In this document: in pieces, positions 43,610-54,503 of the stretch
Position numbering within the stretch: position 1 is the stretch's first letter
How the letters are laid out: the number at the start of each line of letters is the position of its first letter
NCBI GenBank assembly: GCA_029378245.1
Contig: JARKIF010000001.1
Span: 3,348,001 to 3,412,000, forward strand
Source: Roridomyces roridus
Taxonomy: Eukaryota > Basidiomycota > Agaricomycetes > Agaricales > Mycenaceae
Length of the DNA stretch: 64,000 nucleotides
Direction: 5' to 3'
Translations under genes and position numbers: made by a program
Notes under the pieces: generated by a model
The model's input: the letters and a program-made list of their open reading frames with translations, nothing else
What the model was told of the DNA's origin: nothing
Database searches by the model: none

Positions 43610-45343
43610 CTACGCTTCCTTCGTGGCCACCCAAAACGCCGCGTGGTACACATAACCGAGCATTCCCTCCTTGTTGTTCGTGTACGTCGTGTCGATCGTG
43701 CGTTCGTCCTATTCTCCTCAGTAGGTCAAGTTGAAGATACGATTGGACGTACAGATATCTTAAATCCAATGGCACGCGCTAGATTCTTCACCTCCTCAAG
43801 AGATAGCTCAATTGAGAGATCATTAGTATTGTTGTTTTCCCAATGCCAGAGCAGTGGACCTGCGCGATTATCCGATCAGTCAAGACACAAGATAAAAAAA
43901 TGCACGCACCCATATTGATCCATACGCCCCCGGGCTTAAGTATCCGGTGTATAATGCGCAGGTAAGAAACAATGTTTTTGGCGGTGTCGATAAAGAAGCA
44001 GGTTAGGACGGCATCCCACTGCCTGGCTTGCGACCCTTTGGCGCTTTCATCACCGTAGATTTCTTCAAAGTCGCCTGTCCCATTATCAACAAATCGCAAA
44101 ACCCAAAACAAGGTTGGATGGACCTGCAACGTAGGAAAAGTCAACGCCGGAAGGCAGACTCGAGGGGAGGATGTCGGGAATCCGTATAGGCCGTAACATG
44201 TCCGAGTCCGAGGTGACATTCGAGAAGGAGTGCACGTAGGGATAGATGGTATAGGCCTCGACCTCGCTTGTACTGAGCTACGTTGGTGATCGATTGTTGA
44301 CTGTGATTAGTAGGGAGTCCCGAACCGGTTGAGAATAAAATGCGAGGCTAGAAGCATGTAATGGCTGAACTCGTTGCCCTGGGATGTAAATCCTGTGGAG
44401 ATACTGTTCGTCAAGCTGGCATGAACAGAGAATGAGGACGGACCTAAGCTAGCGATGTCGTGAGCCAGACGGCCGAGGCCGGCGCCGGGAACAAGAACAC
44501 GGATTTTACCACTGGATATCATTCTCAGATGTAAGATACACCGGCAAGGAAGAGGATATACCGTTCTCGTTGCGGGACATCCGCGAACCTTTTAAGCAGG
44601 GCGTCCCGCATCGGCGCATAGCACGCCTCGCGCTCGTCTCGGCCCTTCAAGAATGAGCTTTTGAGACCGGGATAAAGACGACGGGTACCTCTACACTCCA
44701 GTCACGAACAAATTGCTTGAGGGTGCTCCGCAGCTTTTCCATATCGAAATCCGTGGGCTTGTACCGCCGTCGAGGTTTTCCGTGTGTGTGATCATGCGTG
44801 TGCGAGTGGGTGTCCCCTGCGGGGTAGGTCAGTTGTCAGCATCGTCTGGGGAAGTACATGGCTCACCAGGTGACGCGTGGGCATGGGAATGAGACGTAGA
44901 TTTGTCCTCGATTCCATCCTCATCAAGATCGTGCCCAAATATCTGGGGATCCGCGACGACCCAAGAGAGAAAGTCGGAGTTGGCGACAATGGCGTCGTCC
45001 ACCTGGTCCAGTTTTTTGTGGTATCCCAGCGAGGCGATAAGTTCTTTGTCGGCTTTGGGTAGGGAGAGAAAGTCTTTCCGCCGTCGATTGTTGGCAGAAA
45101 ACTGCCTGATTCAGGATCTTTCGCTCGGGAATGCGGAGAAGCGTACCGAGTACTGCGCGTAGCCTTGGAAGGCAGTGACGACATTGGCAAAGTGGATTTG
45201 CTCTGGATCGGCCTGAATACAAGTCTAGCCGAGGCAGCGCGTGGGCACGCACCCTCCTCGACTTCAGAAGCTTCAGGCTCGTGCCGCTCGTCGTGGTCGT
45301 GCATGATCGGTGTCCGAAGTGGGCGGGCCTCGGCCTCGGCCAT
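43610..45343 (-). CDS. Carnosine N-methyltransferase-like (N2227 family) protein
   Basis: A SAM-dependent methyltransferase related to CARNMT1. The start is the first ATG (45343) of an exon ending EASEVEE. Spliced exons then read [18 protein letters not shown], then [18 protein letters not shown] and [15 protein letters not shown], which is the family's N-terminal helical block. The SAM-binding motif is [19 protein letters not shown]. The later catalytic region has [19 protein letters not shown] and [10 protein letters not shown]. After two more introns the C-terminus reads [19 protein letters not shown] and [19 protein letters not shown], with a stop at 43610. Family length and order are complete. 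The substrate in fungi is not established; histidine-containing peptides are the animal substrate. Confidence 0.87.
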
Positions 45344-45919
45344 CAATCGTCTGACGGGTATCACTGCCACCGACTGTCTTGACCAGAAACCATCCACGTT
45401 CTTCTCGGCGACTCCCTGCCCTGGCGTTCGGGAATACAATTTTTCCTGTCTGTATCAGAATTCGAATGCATATGCTCCTACAAGAACCCCGAGGTCTTGG
45501 AGCCCCGCCGAACCAGCCCTAGATGCGTTTTCATAATTTATGGTCAACCTTCGTCATCTACTCCGCGGCACCAAAACATTCAGCGGGAAACCATCCTGTG
45601 TGGATCCATACTTGACAAGATATATGGTTCTTGCAGTGCGCAAGACTCGGGGCACCCATGTCCCGGCCTGGATACATGACAGTAAGAATGTTTATTTTTT
45701 GTGCGGCTCGCTAGTTTGACGTTGGGACAGCTCCCAGCATTACAACTCAATCACCCACCGAGCTTCTCCGATACCAGTGCGTATGATGTGGGTCCGTAGC
45801 GCCTTCCAATTCACGCGCACTCCGTGGTCATGGCTAATGGTGACTCTAAGCGCATTGGGCTCTATAAATCCCTCACTTTCGGCTCACCCTTTTGTCAATC
45901 TCCTTCTCTCTCCTCTCTC
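45344..45919. other. Intergenic divergent region
   Basis: 576 bp between the methyltransferase start and the DUF6534-type gene start. No gene seen. A CTATAAAT element at about 45869, roughly 50 bp upstream of the plus-strand ATG, is a plausible TATA box. Confidence 0.4.
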
Positions 45920-47505
45920 ATGGATCCAACAGCGTCGCCTAGCTTTGATGGAACTCGAGGTGCACTCGAAATTGGAATTGTTGGGTGTGCCTTCCTCTTT
46001 GGCATCACTACAGTCCAAGTCTACCTGTATCATCGAACATACACCGGCGATTCGAGGTTTCTCAAGTCGTTGGTACGACTCCCCTCATAGTTCTCACTTA
46101 TCTGTAATTGACATCGTTTCTCGCAGGTCGCTACCGTTTGGTAAGTATAGCACCACTGGTGTCGCCTCAACTCTAACGAAACCTTCAAGGCTTTTGGAGC
46201 TGACGCAGTGAGTCCATAGTCATCCAAAGCGGCCCCTCTTAAGTTCTTCCAGCACCATTGTAACGGCTCACGCCGTGTACTTTGAAACGATCAAGAATTC
46301 TGCCAACCCACTGCTCCTCACAACCATGCCTCTATCTCTGGCGGTCAGCCTACTGGTCGAGGCACTAATCACTTTTTTGACCGAGGCAAGTACTCACCAG
46401 CTCGTTTGCAAAAATCACTGAACATTTTATAGGGATTCTTCACGTACCGAATCTTCGTCATGTACTCGACGCCCTTGATCGCCGTAGGTCTCTGGTTCCT
46501 GATATTCCTACGACTGGTCGCCAGTGTCGCCTATTTCGCCGTCTGCTTCCTGCCCGTGTCCATCGCCGAGCCGTTCAATGTCTTTGAAGAAAAATGGTCT
46601 TGGCTCGTCGAGGTCCCTCAGGCTATGGGGGCGGCAATCGACATCCTCATCGCGTTGGCCCTGTGCACGTATTACCTTCGCCATAAGGAGTCGGATATCG
46701 CCAGGTTTGCAGCATCCTTGTCTTCTCGGACACCTTGTATTGAACTGCTTTCCCTAGCACTAGGATACTCATCGACAAGCTGATTAGCTGGGCCGTCTGT
46801 ATGATTCTTTTTACGTCGGGCTTCTACTTGAAACTGATTTTGTCATCGTTACAGCGACGGGACTTTTGACAAGGTCGGTTCTTTCAATTTGGAAGGAGTC
46901 TGCACCGTTTTGCTTACGGCATCTTTAGTGTCGTCTCGCTCTTGACTCTCATATTCGTGAGTTGGCTCTCACTGCTCTCATTCATTGAGCTAAAGCCATC
47001 GTCCAGTTTATAACCATGAAAGACAACTGTAAGAAGCCCTCACTTGCCGTATTCGTTCTCTGAATGCACAATGTACCAGTGGCTTGGATCGTCACCTACC
47101 TCTGGCTGGCGAAAGGTGGGTTGCTTTTTTGCGCATAATTCACCAGCTCATCAAAACCAAAGTCTACTCCAATTCGCTGTTGGCTTCGTGAGTATCATCC
47201 GGCTTCCAACGAAAGGAACGGATTGTAATCGTTTTCTTCAATGCCAGGCTCAACGCTCGGAATGGGATGCGAGAGACGGCTAACCATGGGCTTTCCTACA
47301 AGGGTCCAAGCAAGACCCAAGTCACCGATGTGAGTCCATCGTTCACCATAGCAGAAAATATCCATTACCGTGACTTATTGTGAATTTGCCGCAGAGATCG
47401 ATACAGTTTGCCCGCCCAATCAACGTGGAGAGTCAGACAGAGTCCTCTGTTTTAGACTCGGATGAGGTAGATGCGTTGTGTTCGGTCTTCTTGCGACGAA
47501 GTTGA
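45920..47505 (+). CDS. DUF6534-type multi-span membrane protein
   Basis: A membrane protein of a large Agaricomycete-specific family with unknown function. The ATG at 45920 gives MDPTASPSFDGTRGALEIG, then the first span GCAFLFGITTVQVYLYHRTY. Later exons encode TTIVTAHAVYFETIKN, FFTYRIFVMYSTPLIAVGLW, QAMGAAIDILIALALCTYYL and TRILIDKLISWAV. The diagnostic end of the family is VYSNSLLASLNARNGMRET, split by an intron. A polar tail follows; reading through DSDE into VDALCSVFLRRS places the stop at 47505, but another intron there is possible. Introns are many and short. Several junctions between 46780 and 47110 were not fully resolved. No enzyme motif is visible. Confidence 0.75.
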
Positions 47506-47712
47506 CCTGTTCTTTCTAGAGTCAGAAGCCTCCCTCTTTGAATACCAACGTATGAGATCTGATTGTCGAATAATTATAGAGAATTTTATCTGCCTGGAGC
47601 GAAATCGAGCAGGGATCCAATCCACTTGCCCTCTCAACTTCTCTGGCCATGCCCAATGGTCGACTGAAACTCTATACATCCTCACGCAAAACACGATTGA
47701 CAACACACACTA

Positions 47713-49490
47713 TTACATGTAGGGCTCTTCGTCCATGTCCTGAAAGATCCAACGATCCAAAAATCCATTCCGTTCCTCCTCGCTTTTCTTGTATGCAAGC
47801 ACAGTCTCTTTTATCTCCTTAGTTTGCAACAAGATCTCCTCGTACAAGTCATTCGGCACCAAATCCTTCGGTCCAAACCCAACGACAGTCAGAGCAAGCA
47901 TCTTGGCCAGCGCCACCGCCTCCTGCTGTTTTTGCCACAGGTCTGCCTCGGCGATATCCTCCCGTTCAAATTCAATCGGACACGGGCCCGCATCTGCATC
48001 CCACTCCTGTGTCGCCTGTATGAGCAAGCACTTTAGGGGGAGAGGCTCGCCCTGCCACGGGGCAGACGACACGTCGAGGAGATCTTGACGGAGCTGCATT
48101 TGTGGGTCCATCAGGGCCGCATGATGAATCGGGTTCAACTTCTTCGTGCTCTGGAGGTACTGGAAATGTTTCAGACGGCGCCGCAGTTTCTCCATCTCTC
48201 TATTTTGCAGTGTCTCGGAAAGGTCGGAAAAGTCGGTTGGTAGTGACGGCCGCCTCTTTGGATTGAAGTCATCGTCGCCGTCAAGGGTCCGCATGCTGTC
48301 TGGAATTCCGGCAAGGAGGGTGATTGGAAGAATCGAGGTGTATTGCCAGTCGATCAGGCTACAGATTTTCCACTGCCCCGAATCGGTCGTTCTGGACACT
48401 AGAATATTGCCTTCGTGCGTAAGATCTGGATGGCGGATGCGGAAAGAGCCGAGGGCGGAATCTTGTGGGATGAGTGATGGCGTGACGAGAAGGTAGCGAT
48501 TCAGATTCTCGGCGTGTTCTGACGGCTGTTGCTCTTGGTCGCCGTACGCCTCCCTCCTCGAGCGGTCGAACGGGAGCAACGGTTGGCCGAAGCGCTCAAG
48601 GAATGCAAGCTCCTTGTGGGCACCTATGGTGAGTGCTTCCGCCATTGTTTCATCTACAATTGCTCGTGAGTTCAGGCAGCGCACAAGTAGAGACTCGAGA
48701 GCAACTTACATGGTCCCCGATTAACCTCCGTTTGCGACTCTCGCCGCCCATACCAAAGGCTCTGCCTCATATCGGGACCGACAGAGAATCGCGGGTCGTC
48801 AGGCATCGGGATACCCTTGACGCCAACCTGTTCCAAATCACGCACATAATACAAGCTCCCACCCGCAGGGAACTCGATACCCATCATCTTTGCCTCGAGT
48901 TGGACGAGCTGTCGCACAACCGAAACGACATCCCTCTCCCTAAAACCAGACGAAACATCACACAACTCGCTGCCGCGCACGTATTCCATAAATATGTACT
49001 CAGTCTCGGCAGCGTTGTCTTTCCCGAAAGCGTACCCGAAAACTTGGGGGATAGGGATGCCCACGACGTTCCGGAGGTAGTCCATCGTCGCGACCTCGCT
49101 GGCAAGTAGGTAGTGGGAGGGCTGATTATGTGGGTACGGGATGCGGGCGATCATTTGGAAGCCGTCGTGCATGGTAATGAGGAAGCAACGGTTGCACCCG
49201 CCTTCGGCAAGTTTTGTGAGCGAGAGGATGTCGGAAGGGCTGCGTCCGACGGATTGAGCGGCGAGGAGAAGGAGGCCGGAGACATTGAAGATGGTTCTGC
49301 GCTCAGAAAGTCGAAGTGCATCGTTTACGCTGCATATGAGTCCAGTTTCATTGCCCAGCAATCACAGACAGCACAGTGAGTACTTACAGCCATCTCCCCG
49401 AGGTATAGTCAAAGAGCTCATTTGCAGGAGTGTGTACAGCGTTCTTGAGCGTGCGGCGAATAACGCGCAAGGAAATGAAGGCAGTGGGTA
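47713..49490 (-). pseudogene. AIM9-like mitochondrial phosphotransferase, separated from its start by a Copia insertion
   Basis: An aminoglycoside-phosphotransferase-fold protein of the Aim9 type. Blocks in order: HTPANELFDYTSGRW, LTKLAEGGCNRCFLITM, MIARIPYP, ASEVATMDYLRNVVGIPIP, EYIFMEYVRG, then the kinase-like catalytic loop HPDLTHEGNILV and LIDWQYTSILP (the DFG-equivalent Asp). The stop is at 47713. Introns join RWL/VND and GPS/IVDE cleanly. No in-frame ATG exists between the conserved N-terminus and the Copia LTR that begins 5 bp beyond 49490. The matching start, MMRSATRSIFALRSQ, is found in the correct frame on the far side of the element (54503 downward), followed by an in-frame TGA. 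The locus is therefore disrupted unless a new start within the LTR is used. Confidence 0.8.
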
Positions 49491-49495
49491 AGTGT

Positions 49496-49826
49496 TGTAG
49501 TGAAATGTGGGGGGAAAACAATGAATTGCTCGAATTACAGCTGGCCTTATATACTCCCCGAGAACAATGGGGCAAACAAACTACAACTAAAGCTGGAGTC
49601 AGGCTCGTTCTGACTCCCTCTGGCTTCTCTTGACTCCTTCCCTGACTCGGACAATAAGGCTTCCACTTCGAACAATAACCACGGTGCTTCCGACGCGTTG
49701 AGTCGACGCGTATCCAAGAAACCGGCTCCGCGCCGTCACTGGTTGAATCCTGTCAACCCGACACCAACACGTTCCCTCGGCCTTGTTCTCCTCGGCCTCG
49801 TGGCTCCGACGGGCTGAATCCCAACA
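49496..49826 (-). repeat. Copia 3' LTR (331 bp)
   Basis: Reads the same base for base as the 5' LTR by eye. It lies directly against the AIM9-like coding remnant, so its edge would form the new upstream sequence of that gene. Confidence 0.94.
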
Positions 49827-49833
49827 CTCCCCC

Positions 49834-52800
49834 TCAGACCGGCGTGAGCCCAAGTGCACGGACAAATTTCTCGTGTTTGGGTCTGGCCAACGCCTTGGTG
49901 AAAATGTCGGCAATCTGGTCGTCTGTCGGACAATACACTGGTTCCACAATTGCGTCCTCGATCTTCTCGCGAATGAAATGATTCTGCACATCGAAGTGTT
50001 TGGATCGAGCGTGGTACTGAGGGTCGCGTGCCAATGCCAATGCTGCCTGGTTGTCCTCATAAATCACAGTGGGACCCTTCGGTGTGTACCCCATTTCCTT
50101 GAATAAATATCTGCTCCAGATTGCAAAGCGAGTCGCGTGAGCAAGCGCGGTGTATTCCGCCTCCGTTGATGAAGTTGCAACTGTCGTTTGCTTCTTCGAA
50201 CTCCATGCATACGCGGCACCTCCGAGCATGAATGCGTAACCCGAAATGGATTTTCGGTCGTCGGGGTTGGCGGCATAGTCGGCGTCGCTATATCCCGTGG
50301 ACACGATCTCCTCCGAGTCGTCGGTCTTGCCGTAAACTAGGCCGTAGTTCCGCGTCCCCGAAAGGTAGCGAAAAACGCGTTTGCACGCGCTCCAATGCTC
50401 AGGACTCGGGTTCGATGAGTACTGGCTAAGGGCTGTCACGGCGTACGCGATATCTGGTCGCGTACAAAGCGCGGCGTACATCAGTCCACCGATCATAGAC
50501 TGGTACTGTGTGCGCAACTCCGCTGATGGTTCAGGTGCATCCGTTGGCACCTTGCGAAGTACAACGTTCGGGTCCATCGGAGTGCTGAGCGGCTTGGCGT
50601 CGGTGAGTCCGTATTTCGCCAGCAACTGCTCAACGTAATGGCGCTGAGAAAGGGTGATTGATCCGGCACGGCGATCACGGGTAATCTCAATCCCGATGAT
50701 CTTACGTGGCTCTCCCAGAACCTTCGTCTCGAATAATCCCTCGATCTCGCGCTGTGCCTTCTCGGCTTCCTGCCTTGAACTCGACATGATGAGCAAGTCA
50801 TCCACCCACACGGTCACCCAAGTACGCTCGCCGTCCCGCTCGCGAAAATACACGCAATGGTCGACGGCTGTCTTGATGAGCTGCAGGGTCGTGAGCTTCC
50901 GGTCGAACTCGCGATTCCACTCGCGTCCCGACTGCTTGAGCCCGTATATGGTCTTTATCAATCTCCAAACTCGACCGGTTCCATCTTCAAATCCTGGTGG
51001 CTGCCGCATATAAATTTCCTCCCTCAGCTCGCCGTTGAGGTAGGCTCCTCGAATATCCATCTGAATGATCTCTAGGTCCTCCACGGCGGCAATGGCGAGT
51101 GCGGCGCGCATCGATTCAAGACGAACCACGGGCGCGAACGTCTCTGTGAAATCTATCCCGGGGATTTGCGAACATCCGAGAGCAACAAGTCGGGCCTTGT
51201 ACCGTGATACGCGGCCTCGCTCGTCGACCTTCTTGACGTAGGTCCATTTGCTTCCTATGGCCTGTCGTCCTGCGGGTAAATCCACGAGCTCGTACGTCCC
51301 CTTCTCCTTCATCATCTCTATCTCCTCATTCATCGCAGTCTTCCATTCCTCCTGCTCGCTCGACTTCAATGCCTCGTTGTATGTGCGCGGCGTGTCGGCG
51401 GCTTCCAACGACGATTCTCCCAAAAGTGCGTACTCTGCTCTCTCTGTGGCCTCATCGTCCCTATCCTCGGCGTCATCAGACGATGGGCGTGGCAGGCGGG
51501 TACTCGACAACCGTGCGTCGGGATTGCCTAACTTTCGATAGTCGGTGTCCCTGACTGCGCGTGATGTACGTCTGGGCTGATCATTTGTTGTAGGAGTTTG
51601 CGATGGAACTGCATTCACCGGGGGTATGCTCGATAACTGCGACGGTGTCTGCGCATGCGGCTGCGACGAATTGGTCTGCGCACGCTGCTGCGATTCTGTC
51701 TGCGTTGATGGCTCCCCTCCGTGCGCTGTCGGCTGGTGGTGCGCTTCCATGAGTGCGGGTTGTGCAGCGGTATTCGTGGGCGATTGCATGCTCGGCATTC
51801 TCAGCTCCCCCTCGAGCGGCACATCGACCAGGGTCTGAGAGCTCGGCTGCACCCATACGACGTTCCGTGACTCGCGAATTGTGCGGTTCTTGGCGTCATA
51901 ATATTTGACAATGTCTGGATGGTCTCCGAATCCCACGAATATGAATTTCTCCGCCTTCTCATGATCTCCCCCTAGCTTCGACAGTTTCTGGACTGGCTCG
52001 CGCTTGACCCACACCTCGCATCCAAATTCCCGAAGGTGCGAGACACTGGGCTTTTTACGCGTCCAAGCCTCCTCCGGCGTCTTCCCTTGGAGCGCGCGCG
52101 TCGGTGAGCGGTTTCGGATGTATGCGGCATACTCGACTGCTGCCTCCCAAAGGAATGCCGGTGAATTCCTCGCAATCATCATCGCGCGCGCCAACTCGAT
52201 CATCGTCCGATTGAATCTCTCGGCGACGCCGTTTGATGCATGTGCGTATGGTGCGGGATTCTGGAGTGTGATCCCGCGCTGTTTCAGCCACGATTTCACC
52301 TCCGTGCTGGTGAGTTCCTTGGCATTGTCCACTCGGATGATTTTGGGTGTGTATCCATACTGACGTTCAACCCAGGCAACATAGTCCTTGATTCTCCCGA
52401 AGGCCTGGTCACGGCTCTTCAAGAAATCGGGCTTGCACCTGCGAGTCGCGTCGTCTGTGAACAAGATGGCGTATCGTGATTTCTTCAACGATTCAACCCG
52501 TGCGGGACCCCAAATGTCGCTGTGTGTCAGCTCCCCCGGGTCCTCGCTACGGTTCTGCGCCTCTTGCGGATATGGCTTTGTTGTCATCTTGGCTTTGACA
52601 CAAGCCTCGCATTGAGTAAGTGGCGGGGATTTCTCGTCAACGGTAAGACCGTTGACTAAGTGCTCCCTCACAAGCTTTTCTAACCCACTCTTGGACAGAT
52701 GTCCCATCCGGCGGTGCCAGGCATCCCACGTCTGGTTGCTCGCCTCCTCGGCGGCGTGTGCGCTTTCTCGCACCTCTTGTTGCACCTGCTTCCGGGCTTG

Positions 52801-54036
52801 TGCGGCCATGGGATACAGACGTCCAGTCTTGTTCCCTTTGGCCACCACTTGACCGTCGGTGCGTCGCACGAATTCTACCTTGCCGTGACTGAATTTGGCT
52901 TCGAAGCCCGCATCGTCAAGTCGGCTAATGGATAGCAAACTGTGCGCGCATGTTGGTGCATAAAGCACTTCCGACAGTCGGTGCGTAATAATCTTCCCAT
53001 CGACGTTGCAGTCTAACAGGACAGATCCACGTCCCTGAGCGTGCAGGGGTGTTTCGCCAACGCCTTCGACGGGTACGTTCATCGCTCGCAAATCTGTGAA
53101 AGCTGAACGGTCGTTGCAGATGTGGGAGGTGGTGCCAGAGTCGGCAAGCCAGGAATAAAGGGAAACATTGTTGCATTTGGCAGCGTACGCGGTTTCGACA
53201 AAGTCGGTGCCTACGTCGTCAGCCTTGTTAGCTTTCTCCTTCCCTCGACGCCCTGGACCCTTTCCTGCCTTCCCTCCACCCTTCGACCAACAATCGGCGG
53301 CGATGTGGCCCATCTTGTGGCAGTTGTAACACTCCACCTTCTTCTTCCCTCCGCCGTTCTGCTCTGCTCGCCCGTACATCGCCGTGGTGCCATCACCATT
53401 CTTCTCTTGCTTGCGACGATATTCTTCAAGAACAAGTGATATGAACTCGTGCGACGTGATGGTGGGCGCGTTGCTCGATGCGCCAAGATACGCGGACGTG
53501 AAATTATCCCAGGATTCGGGAAGCGAGCTGATGATGAGCGTCAAGAAATCCTCGTCAGTGACGAGGTTGCCTAGAATCGCAAGCTCCTCCTGTATCCTGC
53601 GCATTTCGGTGATGTGCTCTGCTATATCTGTGGCGTCGTCGGCAATCTGGCGGTACAAACGGCGGCGTAACGACAAGATTCCCAATTTCCCGCCTCTCTC
53701 CTTCACCTGCTTTAGCTGCTTCCACATCTCGGCAGCAGTCTTGGCGCCCGCGATGTGGACCATCTGCGAGTCGCTCAAGGTGAGCTCAATTTGTGTCTGC
53801 GCCTTTCCGTCTAACTCCTCCCAGCGCTCAATCTGCTTTCGCTCATCTGTAGTTGGTTTGTCTGGGTCGGCGGCGACGGGTTTCCCGGTGGTGCCCTCAA
53901 TGATCTTCAAGAGCGCGCGCTCGCGAAATATGGCGGTAATGCGGCGCTTCCACGGGACCCAGTTGGTATCGTTTAGCTGCTCGATCCGAAACAACGACGA
54001 TGGTGTCGAGTCGGCGCTGTGGGTAGTAGTCGACAT
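49834..54036 (-). CDS. Copia Gag-Pol polyprotein (1400 residues)
   Basis: One open frame from the ATG at 54036 to the stop at 49834. Order: Gag (RIEQLNDTNWVPWKRRI, then LRRRLYRQIADDATDIAEHI), zinc knuckle CYNCHKMGHIAADC, protease SWLADSGTTSHICND, integrase (WHRRMGHLSKSGLEKL, HSDIWGP, IIRVDNAKELTS, AERFNRTMIELARAM), reverse transcriptase (SKWTYVKKVDERG, GAYLNGELREEIYMRQPPGF, VTVWVDDLLIMSSS) and RNase H (TGYSDADYA, SSTEAEYTALAHATRFAIW, ARSKHFDVQNHFIREKI). Integrase before reverse transcriptase is the Copia order. Catalytic residues are in place. Confidence 0.96.
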   Translation of the reverse strand: MSTTTHSADSTPSSLFRIEQLNDTNWVPWKRRITAIFRERALLKIIEGTTGKPVAADPDKPTTDERKQIERWEELDGKAQTQIELTLSDSQMVHIAGAKTAAEMWKQLKQVKERGGKLGILSLRRRLYRQIADDATDIAEHITEMRRIQEELAILGNLVTDEDFLTLIISSLPESWDNFTSAYLGASSNAPTITSHEFISLVLEEYRRKQEKNGDGTTAMYGRAEQNGGGKKKVECYNCHKMGHIAADCWSKGGGKAGKGPGRRGKEKANKADDVGTDFVETAYAAKCNNVSLYSWLADSGTTSHICNDRSAFTDLRAMNVPVEGVGETPLHAQGRGSVLLDCNVDGKIITHRLSEVLYAPTCAHSLLSISRLDDAGFEAKFSHGKVEFVRRTDGQVVAKGNKTGRLYPMAAQARKQVQQEVRESAHAAEEASNQTWDAWHRRMGHLSKSGLEKLVREHLVNGLTVDEKSPPLTQCEACVKAKMTTKPYPQEAQNRSEDPGELTHSDIWGPARVESLKKSRYAILFTDDATRRCKPDFLKSRDQAFGRIKDYVAWVERQYGYTPKIIRVDNAKELTSTEVKSWLKQRGITLQNPAPYAHASNGVAERFNRTMIELARAMMIARNSPAFLWEAAVEYAAYIRNRSPTRALQGKTPEEAWTRKKPSVSHLREFGCEVWVKREPVQKLSKLGGDHEKAEKFIFVGFGDHPDIVKYYDAKNRTIRESRNVVWVQPSSQTLVDVPLEGELRMPSMQSPTNTAAQPALMEAHHQPTAHGGEPSTQTESQQRAQTNSSQPHAQTPSQLSSIPPVNAVPSQTPTTNDQPRRTSRAVRDTDYRKLGNPDARLSSTRLPRPSSDDAEDRDDEATERAEYALLGESSLEAADTPRTYNEALKSSEQEEWKTAMNEEIEMMKEKGTYELVDLPAGRQAIGSKWTYVKKVDERGRVSRYKARLVALGCSQIPGIDFTETFAPVVRLESMRAALAIAAVEDLEIIQMDIRGAYLNGELREEIYMRQPPGFEDGTGRVWRLIKTIYGLKQSGREWNREFDRKLTTLQLIKTAVDHCVYFRERDGERTWVTVWVDDLLIMSSSRQEAEKAQREIEGLFETKVLGEPRKIIGIEITRDRRAGSITLSQRHYVEQLLAKYGLTDAKPLSTPMDPNVVLRKVPTDAPEPSAELRTQYQSMIGGLMYAALCTRPDIAYAVTALSQYSSNPSPEHWSACKRVFRYLSGTRNYGLVYGKTDDSEEIVSTGYSDADYAANPDDRKSISGYAFMLGGAAYAWSSKKQTTVATSSTEAEYTALAHATRFAIWSRYLFKEMGYTPKGPTVIYEDNQAALALARDPQYHARSKHFDVQNHFIREKIEDAIVEPVYCPTDDQIADIFTKALARPKHEKFVRALGLTPV

Positions 54037-54108
54037 AGTTGTGTGTATGTTGGGTGAGGCAATGGAGACGATTTAAATTGTGCTGTGTGTGCTATTCAGA
54101 TTTAGGCG

Positions 54109-54120
54109 GGGCCCATAACC
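54109..54120 (-). promoter_or_regulatory. Copia primer-binding site, half-tRNA type
   Basis: Directly inside the 5' LTR the minus strand reads GGTTATGGGCCC. This is close to the complement of the anticodon stem-loop of initiator tRNA-Met (GGTTATGAGCCC, one mismatch) rather than a tRNA 3' end. Priming from a cleaved initiator tRNA is known for Drosophila copia and yeast Ty5. Confidence 0.65.
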
Positions 54121-54451
54121 TGTAGTGAAATGTGGGGGGAAAACAATGAATTGCTCGAATTACAGCTGGCCTTATATACTCCCCGAGAACAATGGGGCAA
54201 ACAAACTACAACTAAAGCTGGAGTCAGGCTCGTTCTGACTCCCTCTGGCTTCTCTTGACTCCTTCCCTGACTCGGACAATAAGGCTTCCACTTCGAACAA
54301 TAACCACGGTGCTTCCGACGCGTTGAGTCGACGCGTATCCAAGAAACCGGCTCCGCGCCGTCACTGGTTGAATCCTGTCAACCCGACACCAACACGTTCC
54401 CTCGGCCTTGTTCTCCTCGGCCTCGTGGCTCCGACGGGCTGAATCCCAACA
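54121..54451 (-). repeat. Copia 5' LTR (331 bp)
   Basis: Promoter-bearing LTR, identical by eye to the 3' copy. Its outer edge abuts the AGTGT target duplication and the stranded start of the AIM9-like gene. Confidence 0.94.
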
Positions 54452-54503
54452 AGTGTCATTGGGAACGAAGAGCAAAGATGCTCCTGGTTGCTGAGCGCAT
54501 CAT
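54452..54503 (-). pseudogene. Stranded 5' end of the AIM9-like gene
   Basis: Two successive ATGs (54503 and 54500) open MMRSATRSIFALRSQ, an Arg/Ser-rich leader like a mitochondrial targeting peptide. The next codon is TGA (54458-54456), and the Copia element begins two codons later. If the element and one target copy are ignored, the frame continues without shift into the conserved AIM9-like region at 49490. The TGA is therefore an independent lesion, or marks a start-site arrangement I cannot resolve. Confidence 0.65.

Larger units (their letters stand above)
49496..54451 (-). mobile_element. Ty1/Copia LTR retrotransposon, full length and apparently intact
   Basis: A 4956-bp element in minus orientation with two 331-bp LTRs (49496-49826 and 54121-54451) that start TGTAG, end CCAACA and read as identical by eye. 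Target duplication AGTGT flanks it (49491-49495 and 54452-54456). It has a single uninterrupted gag-pol ORF. On the minus strand the purine tract TGAGGGGGAG directly precedes the 3' LTR. No defect is visible, so the insertion is very recent and the copy may be capable of moving. Confidence 0.96.
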
